Positions 52,462 to 60,646 of a DNA stretch of 64,000 nt are shown here, piece after piece (position 1 is the first letter of the stretch; every line of letters starts with the position of its first letter). The DNA comes from Hyphomicrobiaceae bacterium. GTDB taxonomy: Bacteria > Pseudomonadota > Alphaproteobacteria > Rhizobiales > Hyphomicrobiaceae. The translations under genes and the position numbers were made by a program. The stretch lies in NCBI GenBank assembly GCA_041397645.1, contig JAWKWE010000006.1, positions 310,001 to 374,000 on the forward strand, given 5' to 3'. The notes beneath the pieces were generated by a model. It saw only the letters and a list, made by a program, of their open reading frames with translations, was not told the DNA's origin and did not search any database.

Positions 52462-53364
52462 ATGAAGCGGTTTCGCACGTTCATGGAAGCGCTTTACCGG
52501 CTCTATGAACACTCGGGCTTCGCCTTGGCAAGTGCGGTGGCCTTCTCGTTCGTCGTCTCGGTATTCCCGTTCTGCATCTTTCTAGGCGCCCTTTCGGGTG
52601 TGTTCGGCGGTCGAGAGCTTGCCGATGCAGCAATTCAGCAACTGTTCGCCATACTTCCAGAGCCCGTCGCCAAGGGGCTTGCGCCTGAAGTCCAGGCCAT
52701 TATGGGCACCAGCCGTATCGACTTGCTGACGGCCAGCGGATTCTTAGCCCTGTTCTTCGCCACGAGTGCCATCGAGACAATGCGCGCGGCCTTGAACAAT
52801 GCTTACCGCGTGCATGAGACCCGTCCGTATCCGCTGTGCCTTCTGATCTCGATGTCGTTCGTCTTCATAAGCGCCGTTTCGACACTGGTGCTGACCTGGG
52901 CCGTTGTCGTGGGCCCGGCCTTGGCGGAGAGGCTGAGGCCTCAGTGGACCAAAGAAGTCATGGATGTGGAGTGGATCGGCTCGGCAATGCGTTTCTTGGA
53001 GCAGATCTGGGTTGGGCCTTTCACGCGCTACACGCTGGCAGGCATCATTATAGCGCTCCAGTTGCTAGCTTTTCATCTGTTGCTCGCTGCCGGAAAACGC
53101 CGTTTCCAGGACGTCTGGCCCGGCATTCTGCTGTCGATCGGACTGTGGCTGACGTTGGCTAGCCTTTGGTCCAAATACTTGGCGATCACCAACTACTCGC
53201 TGTTCTACGCCGGTCTGTCTCAGCTGATGATCGCGATGATCTTTTTCCAGTTTACCGCCATCATCATCCTGCTCGGCGCCGAGCTCAATCGCGGCATCAT
53301 GGAATTCAAGCGAATGTCGCGCGGCGAGCCTCCACGTGGCGATGGACGTGCCGAGCGCCACTGA
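52462..53364 (+). CDS. YihY/BrkB-family membrane protein
   Basis: The 300-residue protein has about six membrane helices and YihY (formerly RNase BN) family features: the opening LYRLYEHSGFALASAVAFSF, the ATSAIETMRAALNNAYRV block, and the closing YAGLSQLMIAMIFFQFTAII with GAELNR. The family acts in the inner membrane; its molecular role is unclear. ATG 52462 with GGAGAGG 12 nt upstream is preferred over GTG 52435. It converges on ccr across a shared terminator. Confidence 0.9.
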   Translation: MKRFRTFMEALYRLYEHSGFALASAVAFSFVVSVFPFCIFLGALSGVFGGRELADAAIQQLFAILPEPVAKGLAPEVQAIMGTSRIDLLTASGFLALFFATSAIETMRAALNNAYRVHETRPYPLCLLISMSFVFISAVSTLVLTWAVVVGPALAERLRPQWTKEVMDVEWIGSAMRFLEQIWVGPFTRYTLAGIIIALQLLAFHLLLAAGKRRFQDVWPGILLSIGLWLTLASLWSKYLAITNYSLFYAGLSQLMIAMIFFQFTAIIILLGAELNRGIMEFKRMSRGEPPRGDGRAERH

Positions 53365-53395
53365 TCACTTTGCTGGTGGCTTGTCAGAAACAAAA

Positions 53396-53421
53396 AACGC
53401 CGGAGCAAAAACTCCAGCGTT
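53396..53421. terminator. Bidirectional terminator between yihY-like gene and ccr
   Basis: AACGC and GGAG pair with CTCC and GCGTT around the loop CAAAAA, with one internal C-A mismatch. The hairpin is preceded by A6 and followed by TTTCACTTT. It can therefore stop transcription from both sides of this convergent pair. Confidence 0.75.
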
Positions 53422-53447
53422 TCACTTTGTTGCGCGTGTTGGCTGGC

Positions 53448-54779
53448 TCAACCCGAACGGTTGTTGCCGGCCTCGATGACATCCTCGACCGTCCGCAGGC
53501 CCGTAGTCGGCGCAGACACGAGCACAGCCATGTTGCCAGGCTTATGCTCATTTCTCATCATACGCATGTGAGCCTTGGGGATCTGCTCCCACGAAAAGAC
53601 TTCAGACATGCACGGGTCGATGCGACGCTCGACCACCAGCTTGTTGGCCTGGCTGGCCTGGGCGAGGTTGGCAAAATGCGAACCTTGCACGCGCTTCTGG
53701 TGCATCCAGAGATACCGCGCATCCATGGTGAGATTATAGCCCGTCGTACCCGCGCAGATCACGACCATCCCGCCGCGCTTGACGACCTGTACAGAGACCG
53801 GGATCGTCGCTTCGCCCGGGTGCTCGAACACACAGTCGACGTTGACGCCTTTGCCGGTGATATCCCAGATCGCCTTGCCGAACTCGCGCATTTGCTTCAG
53901 CCACTCATGATACTCGGGCGTATTCACTTTCGGTAGCTGGCCCCAACACTTGAAGTCCTTCCGGTTGATGACGCCCTTGGCACCCAACTGCATGACGAAA
54001 TCACGTTTATCATCTTCCGAGACGACGCCGATGGCGTTGGCGCCAGAGGTGGCGCACAACTGAACGGCGAACGACCCCAAACCACCCGAAGCGCCCCAAA
54101 CCAGTACGTTATGTCCCGGTCGCAGCACGTGCGGACGATGGCCGAACAGCATGCGATAGGCGGTCGCCAGGGTCAGCGTGTAGCAGGCGCTTTCTTCCCA
54201 GGTGAGATGACGGGGACGCTCCAGAAGCTGGCGATCCTGCACGCGGCAGAACTGCGCGAACGACCCGTCAGGCGTCTCATAGCCCCAAATGCGCTGGCTC
54301 GGCGAAAACATTGGATCGCCGCCATTGCATTCCTCATCGTCGCCGTCGTCCTGGTTGCAGTGCACGACGACTTCATCGCCGACCTTCCACCGCTTCACCT
54401 TCGAGCCGACCGCCCAAACGATACCTGAAGCATCGGAACCGGCGATGTGATAGGGCTGCTTATGCACGTCGAACATTGAGATCGGCTTGCCGAGCGACGC
54501 CCACACGCCGTTATAATTGACACCGGCCGCCATCACGAGCACCAGCACGTCGTGGCTGTCGAGTTCCCAGGTGGGCACTACCTCGACCTGCATCGCCTTG
54601 TCGGGCTCGCCTTGCCGATCCCGTCTGATAGTCCACGCATACATGTTTTTAGGGACGTGACCGAGCGGCGGAATCTCGCCAACCTCGTAAAGATCCTTCT
54701 TCCCCACGCCTGAGACGAATTCCGAAGCGGTCATGCCGGCTCCCGTTGAAATTGGATTGGTGGCTGATTGACTAGCCAT
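53448..54779 (-). CDS. ccr: Crotonyl-CoA carboxylase/reductase
   Basis: The 443-residue medium-chain reductase has the Ccr-specific N-terminus (KKDLYEVGEIPPLGHVPKNM), the VMAAGVNYNGVWASLGKPIS block, the NADPH-binding Rossmann motif VWGASGGLGSFAVQ (about 236) and the RVQGSHFANLAQA region near the C-terminus. It carboxylates crotonyl-CoA to ethylmalonyl-CoA with NADPH and CO2, the key step of the ethylmalonyl-CoA pathway used for glyoxylate supply during growth on C1 and C2 compounds. GGGAGACC precedes ATG 54779. ecm follows on the other strand across one small gene. Confidence 0.96.
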   Translation of the reverse strand: MASQSATNPISTGAGMTASEFVSGVGKKDLYEVGEIPPLGHVPKNMYAWTIRRDRQGEPDKAMQVEVVPTWELDSHDVLVLVMAAGVNYNGVWASLGKPISMFDVHKQPYHIAGSDASGIVWAVGSKVKRWKVGDEVVVHCNQDDGDDEECNGGDPMFSPSQRIWGYETPDGSFAQFCRVQDRQLLERPRHLTWEESACYTLTLATAYRMLFGHRPHVLRPGHNVLVWGASGGLGSFAVQLCATSGANAIGVVSEDDKRDFVMQLGAKGVINRKDFKCWGQLPKVNTPEYHEWLKQMREFGKAIWDITGKGVNVDCVFEHPGEATIPVSVQVVKRGGMVVICAGTTGYNLTMDARYLWMHQKRVQGSHFANLAQASQANKLVVERRIDPCMSEVFSWEQIPKAHMRMMRNEHKPGNMAVLVSAPTTGLRTVEDVIEAGNNRSG

Positions 54780-55037
54780 CTTGTTCTGGTCTCCCGGTCT
54801 TCAAAGTGTCCGGCCGGTGCATAAAGCCCCGAGTTGCCATAATGCGTCGATTTGCGTCCCAGCCGTCATTTACGTGCAAGGGAACGGCTGTATGAAGCAC
54901 GTTTTTGCGCTGCAATGAAGTGTTTTTGTGCAGGACGCAACCCTGGCGAAATCAATCCTTAACCCGGTTTTGGATAAGTTCGAGAAAGCAGGTATCGCCA
55001 GAACCGCCTCTTCTCTATCCACCGAGGCTGCCGAGCC

Positions 55038-55400
55038 ATGATTCACGAGATTTCCGACTATCTGTTCCAAATTATCGACGTAAGCACGTTTGTCGCTGCT
55101 ATCTCACTTTGCCTGATCGCATTCGCCTATTGGCTCGTCCGGGTGATGACCGATTCCATCCTTCTGTCAGTCACATATACGCCGATTATGCTGCTGGGCG
55201 GGTTGGCCGCAAACGACTTTTTCAATAAGCACTTCATCGTCGTCATCCAGCAAGACTCCGATTCCAACACCGTCCTCAACATCGCTGTCGGTATGCTTAT
55301 TGCCCTGGTCGTGATGTTGATCCTTACCCGGGTTGTCTATGCCGTCAGCGAGGCAAAAGCCCGAGCGCGCCGCACCCCCACCGCCGCCGAACTGAACTGA
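55038..55400 (+). CDS. Small hypothetical inner-membrane protein
   Basis: The 120-residue protein has three hydrophobic segments (FVAAISLCLIAFAYWLV, LLSVTYTPIMLLGGLA, LNIAVGMLIALVVMLIL) and a basic C-terminal tail (EAKARARRTP). I do not recognise a family. It lies between the divergent ccr and ecm genes. The start is ATG 55038, with GAGCC nearby and no strong ribosome-binding site. Confidence 0.7.
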   Translation: MIHEISDYLFQIIDVSTFVAAISLCLIAFAYWLVRVMTDSILLSVTYTPIMLLGGLAANDFFNKHFIVVIQQDSDSNTVLNIAVGMLIALVVMLILTRVVYAVSEAKARARRTPTAAELN

Positions 55401-55579
55401 CCGCCGCCAAAATCGTTCCGAGCTTTGATCCCGATGCGCCCCAAAAAGGCAGCGTCAACAGTGCATTTTGCATTGCAGTGCACCGCAGTTATCGTATGAA
55501 AATGCCTGGGCGATATTGGGCCGCAGCATCGCATGGCGCGGCCCACTCAGCGTCGCCGGTTAATGACCGAGGAACGAGA

Positions 55580-57586
55580 ATGTCTGACAAGAAAACCGGC
55601 ACCCCGGCCGCTGTCGCCAGTCTAACGCGGGACAAGCCCTGGATGTTCAGGACTTATGCCGGCCATTCCACGGCGGCCAAATCCAATGAGCTCTATAAGA
55701 AAAACTTAGCCAAAGGTCAGACAGGCTTATCGATCGCTTTCGACCTGCCCACGCAAACCGGCTACGACAGCGATCATGAGCTGGCACGTGGCGAGGTCGG
55801 CAAGGTCGGCGTTCCCGTCTCCCATATCGGCGATATGCGCACCCTGCTCGACGGCATTCCGCTTGATCAGATGAACACCTCTATGACGATCAACGCGACC
55901 GCCGCGTGGCTGCTGTCCCTCTATGTGGCGACGGCGGATCAGACCAGCGCATCCCGTGCCAAGCTGACGGGAACCATTCAGAATGACATCATCAAGGAGT
56001 ATCTCTCGCGCGGGACCTACGTGTTTCCCCCAGAACCTTCCTTAAAACTCATCAAGGACACGATCGTCTTCTCCACCAAGGAGGTTCCCAAATGGAACCC
56101 GACAAACGTGTGCTCCTACCACCTCCAGGAAGCTGGGGCGACGCCGGTCCAAGAGTTAGCCTATGCGCTCGCCACCGGACTTGCCGTGCTCGATGGCGTC
56201 AAAGCGTCGGGCGAAGTGCCTGCAGCCGATTTCGGTAACGTCGTCGGCCGCGTTTCTTTCTTCGTGAATGCCGGCATGCGCTTCGTAACTGAGATGTGCA
56301 AGATGCGCGCGTTCACCGAGCTGTGGGACGAGATCACACGCGAACGCTACGGCGTGACCGAGCCGAAGAACCGTTTGTTCCGCTATGGCGTACAAGTGAA
56401 CTCGCTCGGGCTAACCGAACCGCAGGCGGAAAACAACGTCTACCGGATTCTACTCGAGATGCTTGCAGTCACGTTGTCGAAGAACGCGCGCGCGCGCGCC
56501 GTGCAGCTGCCTGCCTGGAACGAGGCACTCGGATTGCCGCGTCCGTGGGATCAGCAGTGGTCGCTGCGCATGCAGCAGATCCTGGCCTACGAAACCGATC
56601 TCCTTGAGTACGGGGACATCTTCGACGGATCCACCGAGATCAACAAGAAGGTCGAGGCTCTCAAAGCCGAAGCCAAGGCAGAGCTCGCGACAATTGAGAA
56701 AATGGGCGGCGCGGTTGCTGCAATCGATTACATGAAGCGGCGTCTGGTAGAAAGCAACACGGCGCGCCTTCGCCAGATCGAAACCGGCGAGCAGATCGTC
56801 GTTGGCGTCAACAAGTGGACCGAGACGGAGGCCTCTCCGCTGTCTTCTGGTACGGACGCCATCCTCGTCGTCGATCCGGCCGTGGAAGCAGAGCAAGTCG
56901 CCCGACTCAAGGCATGGCGCGAACAGCGCGATGCAAAGGCGGTTGTCGCCGCCCTTACCGAACTGGAAAGTGCCGCCAAGGAAGGCCGTAACGTCATGGA
57001 GCCGTCCATCGCGTGCGCGAAGGCCGGTGTTACGACAGGCGAATGGGGCAGCCTGCTGCGTAAAATCTACGGCGAGTATCGCGCCCCTACCGGCGTGGCC
57101 CAGGCAGCCGCCCAGCGCGAAGGCGCTGGCCTCGACGACGTGCGCGCGAGCGTCGATGCGGTCTCAAACAAGCTCGGCCGCCGCATCAAGTTCTTGGTTG
57201 GCAAGCCTGGTCTCGATGGCCATTCAAACGGTGCCGAACAGATCGCGGTTCGCGCACGCGACTGCGGCATGGAAGTGGTCTACGAAGGCATTCGCCTGAC
57301 ACCGGCGCAGATCGTACGCGCCGCACTCGACGAGGCTGTCCACTGTGTCGGACTTTCGATCCTGTCGGGCTCGCACGTTCCGTTGGTCAAGGAGGTCATG
57401 GACCGGATGCGTAAGGAAGGGCTCGACGACGTACCGGTCGTCGTCGGCGGCATCATTCCCCCGGAGGACGCCAAAACCTTGAAGGCATTCGGAGTGGCGG
57501 CAGTCTATACGCCCAAGGACTTTCAGTTGAACGACATCATGGCCGACATCGTGCGCCTGGTGGACGGAAACGCGAAGGCTGCGTAA
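55580..57586 (+). CDS. ecm: Ethylmalonyl-CoA mutase (B12-dependent)
   Basis: The 668-residue single-chain acyl-CoA mutase has a TIM-barrel domain (MFRTYAGHSTAAKSNELYKK, TGLSIAFDLPTQTGYDSDHE, QMNTSMTINATAAWLL, EISLGLTEPQAENN-like NSLGLTEPQAENNVYRI) and a C-terminal cobalamin-binding domain with the D-x-H-x-x-G motif in GLDGHSNGAEQ (about 543) and the SILSGSH block. It converts ethylmalonyl-CoA to methylsuccinyl-CoA, the substrate of Mcd. Proximity to ccr and mcd decides between ethylmalonyl- and methylmalonyl-CoA mutase. GAGGAACGAG precedes ATG 55580. Confidence 0.94.
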   Translation: MSDKKTGTPAAVASLTRDKPWMFRTYAGHSTAAKSNELYKKNLAKGQTGLSIAFDLPTQTGYDSDHELARGEVGKVGVPVSHIGDMRTLLDGIPLDQMNTSMTINATAAWLLSLYVATADQTSASRAKLTGTIQNDIIKEYLSRGTYVFPPEPSLKLIKDTIVFSTKEVPKWNPTNVCSYHLQEAGATPVQELAYALATGLAVLDGVKASGEVPAADFGNVVGRVSFFVNAGMRFVTEMCKMRAFTELWDEITRERYGVTEPKNRLFRYGVQVNSLGLTEPQAENNVYRILLEMLAVTLSKNARARAVQLPAWNEALGLPRPWDQQWSLRMQQILAYETDLLEYGDIFDGSTEINKKVEALKAEAKAELATIEKMGGAVAAIDYMKRRLVESNTARLRQIETGEQIVVGVNKWTETEASPLSSGTDAILVVDPAVEAEQVARLKAWREQRDAKAVVAALTELESAAKEGRNVMEPSIACAKAGVTTGEWGSLLRKIYGEYRAPTGVAQAAAQREGAGLDDVRASVDAVSNKLGRRIKFLVGKPGLDGHSNGAEQIAVRARDCGMEVVYEGIRLTPAQIVRAALDEAVHCVGLSILSGSHVPLVKEVMDRMRKEGLDDVPVVVGGIIPPEDAKTLKAFGVAAVYTPKDFQLNDIMADIVRLVDGNAKAA

Positions 57587-57693
57587 GGGATCACGCACAG
57601 GTGAGAAACCGCGGGAGTAAGTCGAGCGCACGCTTGCAAGCGTACGCTGTCCTGCTACACGTCCGCCAACGTCCAATGAAGGAGCCATGACCT

Positions 57694-58056
57694 ATGGCGA
57701 TGAGCGAAGAGACGAGGCGCCGACTCAACCGCGCACTGTGGACAGACCGGCTGAAGAAAGCGGGCATCGGCGTTGCGATTCTGGCTGCGGTCGCGGCGGT
57801 AATAGCTTATCAAAACCTTGATCTCGCAGTGGACAACAAGCAGGTCGCCGGTGTCATCGAGACGCTCGAGCCGCTTGTTGCGCCTAACACGGTCACCGCA
57901 ACACAGGGACCGGGGGTTACCGTCGGGGTGAAGCTCGACGATGGTCGCCACGTCCGCGTAATAGCTTACAAGTCGCGTAACCCTTATGTCGGCGAACGCA
58001 TCGAGATCGTCGAGCATCACCACCACACCGGTCGCGTTACGCACACGCTCAAATGA
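57694..58056 (+). CDS. Small membrane-anchored protein, unknown
   Basis: The 120-residue protein has a basic N-terminus, one hydrophobic helix (AGIGVAILAAVAAVIAY), then an about 80-residue exported beta-rich domain with VGVKLDDGRHVRVIAY, ERIEIVEHHHHTG and a GRVTHTL end. The domain looks like a small OB-type barrel. AAGGAG stands 10 nt before ATG 57694. The next gene has the same helix-plus-barrel layout, so the two may be distant paralogues acting together at the membrane. No family is recognised. Confidence 0.75.
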   Translation: MAMSEETRRRLNRALWTDRLKKAGIGVAILAAVAAVIAYQNLDLAVDNKQVAGVIETLEPLVAPNTVTATQGPGVTVGVKLDDGRHVRVIAYKSRNPYVGERIEIVEHHHHTGRVTHTLK

Positions 58057-58096
58057 TCACCGGACATTGACTCTAGAGCGCGGCAAGTGAGCAGGC

Positions 58097-58420
58097 ATGG
58101 AGCGCAAGCGCATGAGCCTAGGAATGGCTCTCTCGTTTTTGGGATTGGCTGTCTTGGTGCTCGGCCTGCTTGGATATCTGCCGGGCTCCGACGTAGAACA
58201 GACGACGGGCGTGGTCACGTGGTCCCGGGCCGATACCCGATGGAAGGGTGATGCCTACTCCAAGATCCGCGTGCGCCTGTCCAACGGCGAGGAAATCTAC
58301 ACAACCGCGCCGCGTACACCGCCCCCCGCTCAGGGCGAGACCATATCCCTGAAGGTTCGCCGCAATATCCTGGGCATAAAGACTTACGTCTGGATGCTCG
58401 GACCCTCCCGCACGCCTTGA
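58097..58420 (+). CDS. Small membrane-anchored protein, unknown (similar layout to its neighbour)
   Basis: The 107-residue protein has one N-terminal helix (MALSFLGLAVLVLGLLGYLP) followed by a short beta-rich exported domain (KIRVRLSNGEEIYTTAPR, GETISLKVRRNILG). The strand pattern (x-V-x-L-S/D-D/N-G-x-x followed by G-E-x-I-x-L/I) parallels that of the gene 40 bp upstream, which suggests duplication and divergence. Function unknown. The two are probably one transcript behind ecm. Confidence 0.72.
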   Translation: MERKRMSLGMALSFLGLAVLVLGLLGYLPGSDVEQTTGVVTWSRADTRWKGDAYSKIRVRLSNGEEIYTTAPRTPPPAQGETISLKVRRNILGIKTYVWMLGPSRTP

Positions 58421-58544
58421 AACGCCTCATTGGCACTTCGCCGCCAAAAGGGCCAGCGCACAGGTGCGCGCCATGGCACACCGAGCGGCGTTGACGGATG
58501 GGGAGGACGCGGGATAGAAGGCGCCTTCGCTAATGTGTATCAAT

Positions 58545-58630
58545 GCCTCTGTGGCGGAACGGTAGACGCGGCAGACTCAAAATCTGCTATCCGCAAGGGT
58601 GTGGGGGTTCGAGTCCCTCCAGGGGCACCA
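58545..58630 (+). tRNA. tRNA-Leu (anticodon CAA)
   Basis: The 86-nt gene starts GCCTCTGTGGCGGAACGG. Its acceptor pairs GCCTCTG with CAGGGGC, the anticodon stem GCAGA/TCTGC encloses the loop CTCAAAA (anticodon CAA), and a long variable arm and the T-loop GGTTCGAGTCC follow. CCA is encoded at 58628-58630 and a T-rich run follows at once. Confidence 0.96.
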
Positions 58631-58772
58631 TTTTTGTTTGCGCGATGCCGCCCGCCAACCCATCGCGCGGGTTCCGGTTCGAGGGAAGTCCTCGAACCTG
58701 CACCATTTTTGTTTGCGCGATGCCGCCCGCCAGCCCATTGCGCATTCTGGTTCGAGGGAAGTCCTCGAAGCT
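58625..58772 (+). repeat. Two tandem about 74-bp repeats starting in the 3' end of tRNA-Leu
   Basis: The unit starts with GCACCATTTTTGTTTGCGCG, shared with the last six bases of the tRNA, runs through ATGCCGCCCGCCA and ends with a perfect palindrome TTCGAGG-GAAGT-CCTCGAA followed by (C/G)CTG. Copy 1 is 58625-58699 and copy 2 is 58700-58772. A third partial start (GCACCGTTTTTCCTTGG) is at 58773. The palindromes are at 58678-58696 and 58751-58769. Short open frames across this stretch look like chance products of the repeat. No gene is seen from 58631 to 58999. Confidence 0.85.
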
Positions 58773-58999
58773 GCACCGTTTTTCCTTGGCGCCATGGTAA
58801 CCGCACAAATCGCGCCGACACTGGAGGAAATCCCGCCACGGTGAAAAAGACATCAATCCACCAGAAATTGATCTATGTGCGCCCTCCTGCCACACCTTCT
58901 GGTCATAACGGCCCTTAGGGGGATGCCCTCAATTGCCCGGTTTGGATTGAATGTGTTATCGGATCAGCCGTTATTTTTGCCTGTACGGGATACTTTTTG

Positions 59000-60064
59000 A
59001 TGCGCGCTGCCAAGGGCTGTATCCACGCTTTGTCGATGTGTCTTGCGATGCTGTCGGCTGCGGTGTTGACGTCCCAGCACGTGCACGCGAGCCCCGCCCT
59101 GCTGTTTGAGGTCGATAACGGCAAGGTCCTCTACGCGGAAGATCAGGACGATCTCTGGTTCCCCGCATCGCTTACCAAGATCATGACGGCGTACGTGACC
59201 TTTAACGCCATCAAGGCGGGAAAGCTCAAACTCGACGACAAGATTTCCTGCTCGCTCGTTGCCACGCTTCAACCACCGAGCAAGGTTGGCCTGCCGGTTG
59301 GCGGCGAATTGACCGTCGACGTCGCGCTGCAAGCGGTGATCATTAAGTCAGCGAACGACGTAACGGTGATGTTGGCCGAAGCTGTTGCTGGATCGGAAAC
59401 AGCTTTCGTCGACATGATGAACGCTACAGCCAAGCGGCTCGGCATGACGCGCACGCATTTCGTCAACACCAACGGACTTCCCGAACCAGAGCAGTATACG
59501 ACGGCGCGCGACCTGGCGAAGCTGTCGAGGGTCGTGGTCGCGGAGTTCCCCGAATATGCACACTACTGGTCTTCGCCTGCCGTTCGCATAGGCAAGCGAC
59601 GTCTTGGCAGCCATAACGCTCTTCTGAAAACCTTTCCCGGCGCCGATGGTCTGAAGACCGGCTTCACCTGCGACTCCGGTTACAACGTCGTTGCCAGCGC
59701 CACTCGAGAGGGCCGACGGCTGATGGCGATTGTGCTGGGCGAGTCCTCAGGCGACGAACGCGCAGTCCGCGCTGCGAGCCTGCTTGAGCATGGCTTTCAA
59801 ACCTACGACTGGAAGCAGTTGTTCAACACCACTGACCTGAACAGCCTCCCCGTCGATCCCGACGCCAAACAACTCACAAGCGTGCGCACTACTGTGACCG
59901 CCTGGAGCTGCGGCAATCGCAAAGCGCACGCGAAGAAGGCTAAACGCAAACGCCCGACCAATTCGAAAGCGGTTAAAAAAAAAGACGATGACGCAGCCGA
60001 AACATTGAAGGGCACCATCGAGCCGAAGACCGTTGTGCAGGATACCCCTGCAAAGGCGCAATAG
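59000..60064 (+). CDS. D-alanyl-D-alanine carboxypeptidase (PBP5/6 type)
   Basis: The 354-residue serine peptidase of the S11 family has a signal peptide (cut after HVHAS), then the S-x-x-K motif in PASLTKIM (about 57), the S-x-N motif in IKSANDV (about 117) and the K-T-G triad in GLKTGFT (about 219). A lysine-rich, disordered C-terminal tail replaces the usual PBP5 beta domain and amphipathic anchor. The enzyme trims the terminal D-Ala from peptidoglycan stem peptides in the periplasm. A TTG one codon earlier is also possible. A hairpin likely to terminate the gene follows at 60106. Confidence 0.93.
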   Translation: MRAAKGCIHALSMCLAMLSAAVLTSQHVHASPALLFEVDNGKVLYAEDQDDLWFPASLTKIMTAYVTFNAIKAGKLKLDDKISCSLVATLQPPSKVGLPVGGELTVDVALQAVIIKSANDVTVMLAEAVAGSETAFVDMMNATAKRLGMTRTHFVNTNGLPEPEQYTTARDLAKLSRVVVAEFPEYAHYWSSPAVRIGKRRLGSHNALLKTFPGADGLKTGFTCDSGYNVVASATREGRRLMAIVLGESSGDERAVRAASLLEHGFQTYDWKQLFNTTDLNSLPVDPDAKQLTSVRTTVTAWSCGNRKAHAKKAKRKRPTNSKAVKKKDDDAAETLKGTIEPKTVVQDTPAKAQ

Positions 60065-60381
60065 CTCCAAGCGCCCCATTTGAAGTCAATTTCTCGCGAG
60101 ACCCTGGGACACCTGTCCCGCTTTTGAACGCACGGGCTAACGAAGCGCGCGTTTGCCCGCGCGCGTGATGGAGCAGGCTCTTGCCGTGCTTGTATCCAAA
60201 TAGGCGAAAATCCTACCGCAATCTCGCGCTTTAACGGGAGCGAAGGCTCCTTAGTACGTCGAAAGGCTTAATTGGCGTTAAACTTAGAACGCGCTGTTAG
60301 CGCTCGGCCGGAGAATTGGCGCTGAACTTGCTTTTACAGTCCGCATCAACGGTTATTTAAGCCGCCGATAGGACTTTATCG
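60065..60381 (+). other. 317-bp gap with a terminator and a second GC hairpin
   Basis: GGGAC-ACCT-GTCCC at 60106-60119 followed by GCTTTTG is a likely rho-independent terminator for the carboxypeptidase gene. Further on, GCGCGCG pairs with CGCGCGC at 60145-60164 around TTTGCC without a U-tail; its role is unknown. No open frame in the stretch looks coding. Confidence 0.55.
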
Positions 60382-60612
60382 ATGACAGCGACACTGACTT
60401 GGCACTCTGACGAAGACGCAACGCCGACGCCGAATGACGTCACCTTCATGGCTGAGGTTCTCGAAGGCCGCCACGGAACGCTCGCTGCCGACATCGCCGA
60501 CTTCTTTGCCAGCTATCACTGCGAACGCGGCGATGCCGGGCGAGCATGGGCATGGTCGGGAGTTGCCGAGCTGGTCCGCACGCGCGAGCGGGTTCGGCTC
60601 GAACAGAACTGA
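60382..60612 (+). CDS. Small hypothetical protein
   Basis: The 76-residue acidic soluble protein (VTFMAEVLEGRHGTLAADIA, DFFASYHCERGDAGRAWAWS, then VAELVRTRERVRLEQ) ends 35 bp before a polysaccharide flippase gene. Its composition is coding-like and it ends with an amphipathic helix. No family is recognised. It could be regulated with the flippase gene. The start is ATG 60382. Confidence 0.6.
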   Translation: MTATLTWHSDEDATPTPNDVTFMAEVLEGRHGTLAADIADFFASYHCERGDAGRAWAWSGVAELVRTRERVRLEQN

Positions 60613-60646
60613 GCTATCGCGGCGGACGAATAGACGTTTAGATCAA

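Noticed and set aside
58678..58769. The two TTCGAGG...CCTCGAA palindromes as terminators of tRNA-Leu
   Set aside because: They are not followed by a U-run, while a T-rich run already stands directly behind the tRNA. They are better described as repeats.
58539..58918. Several short open frames across tRNA-Leu and the following repeats
   Set aside because: They read through the tRNA and the tandem repeat, giving internally repeated peptides with no start signals; they are by-products of the repeat.
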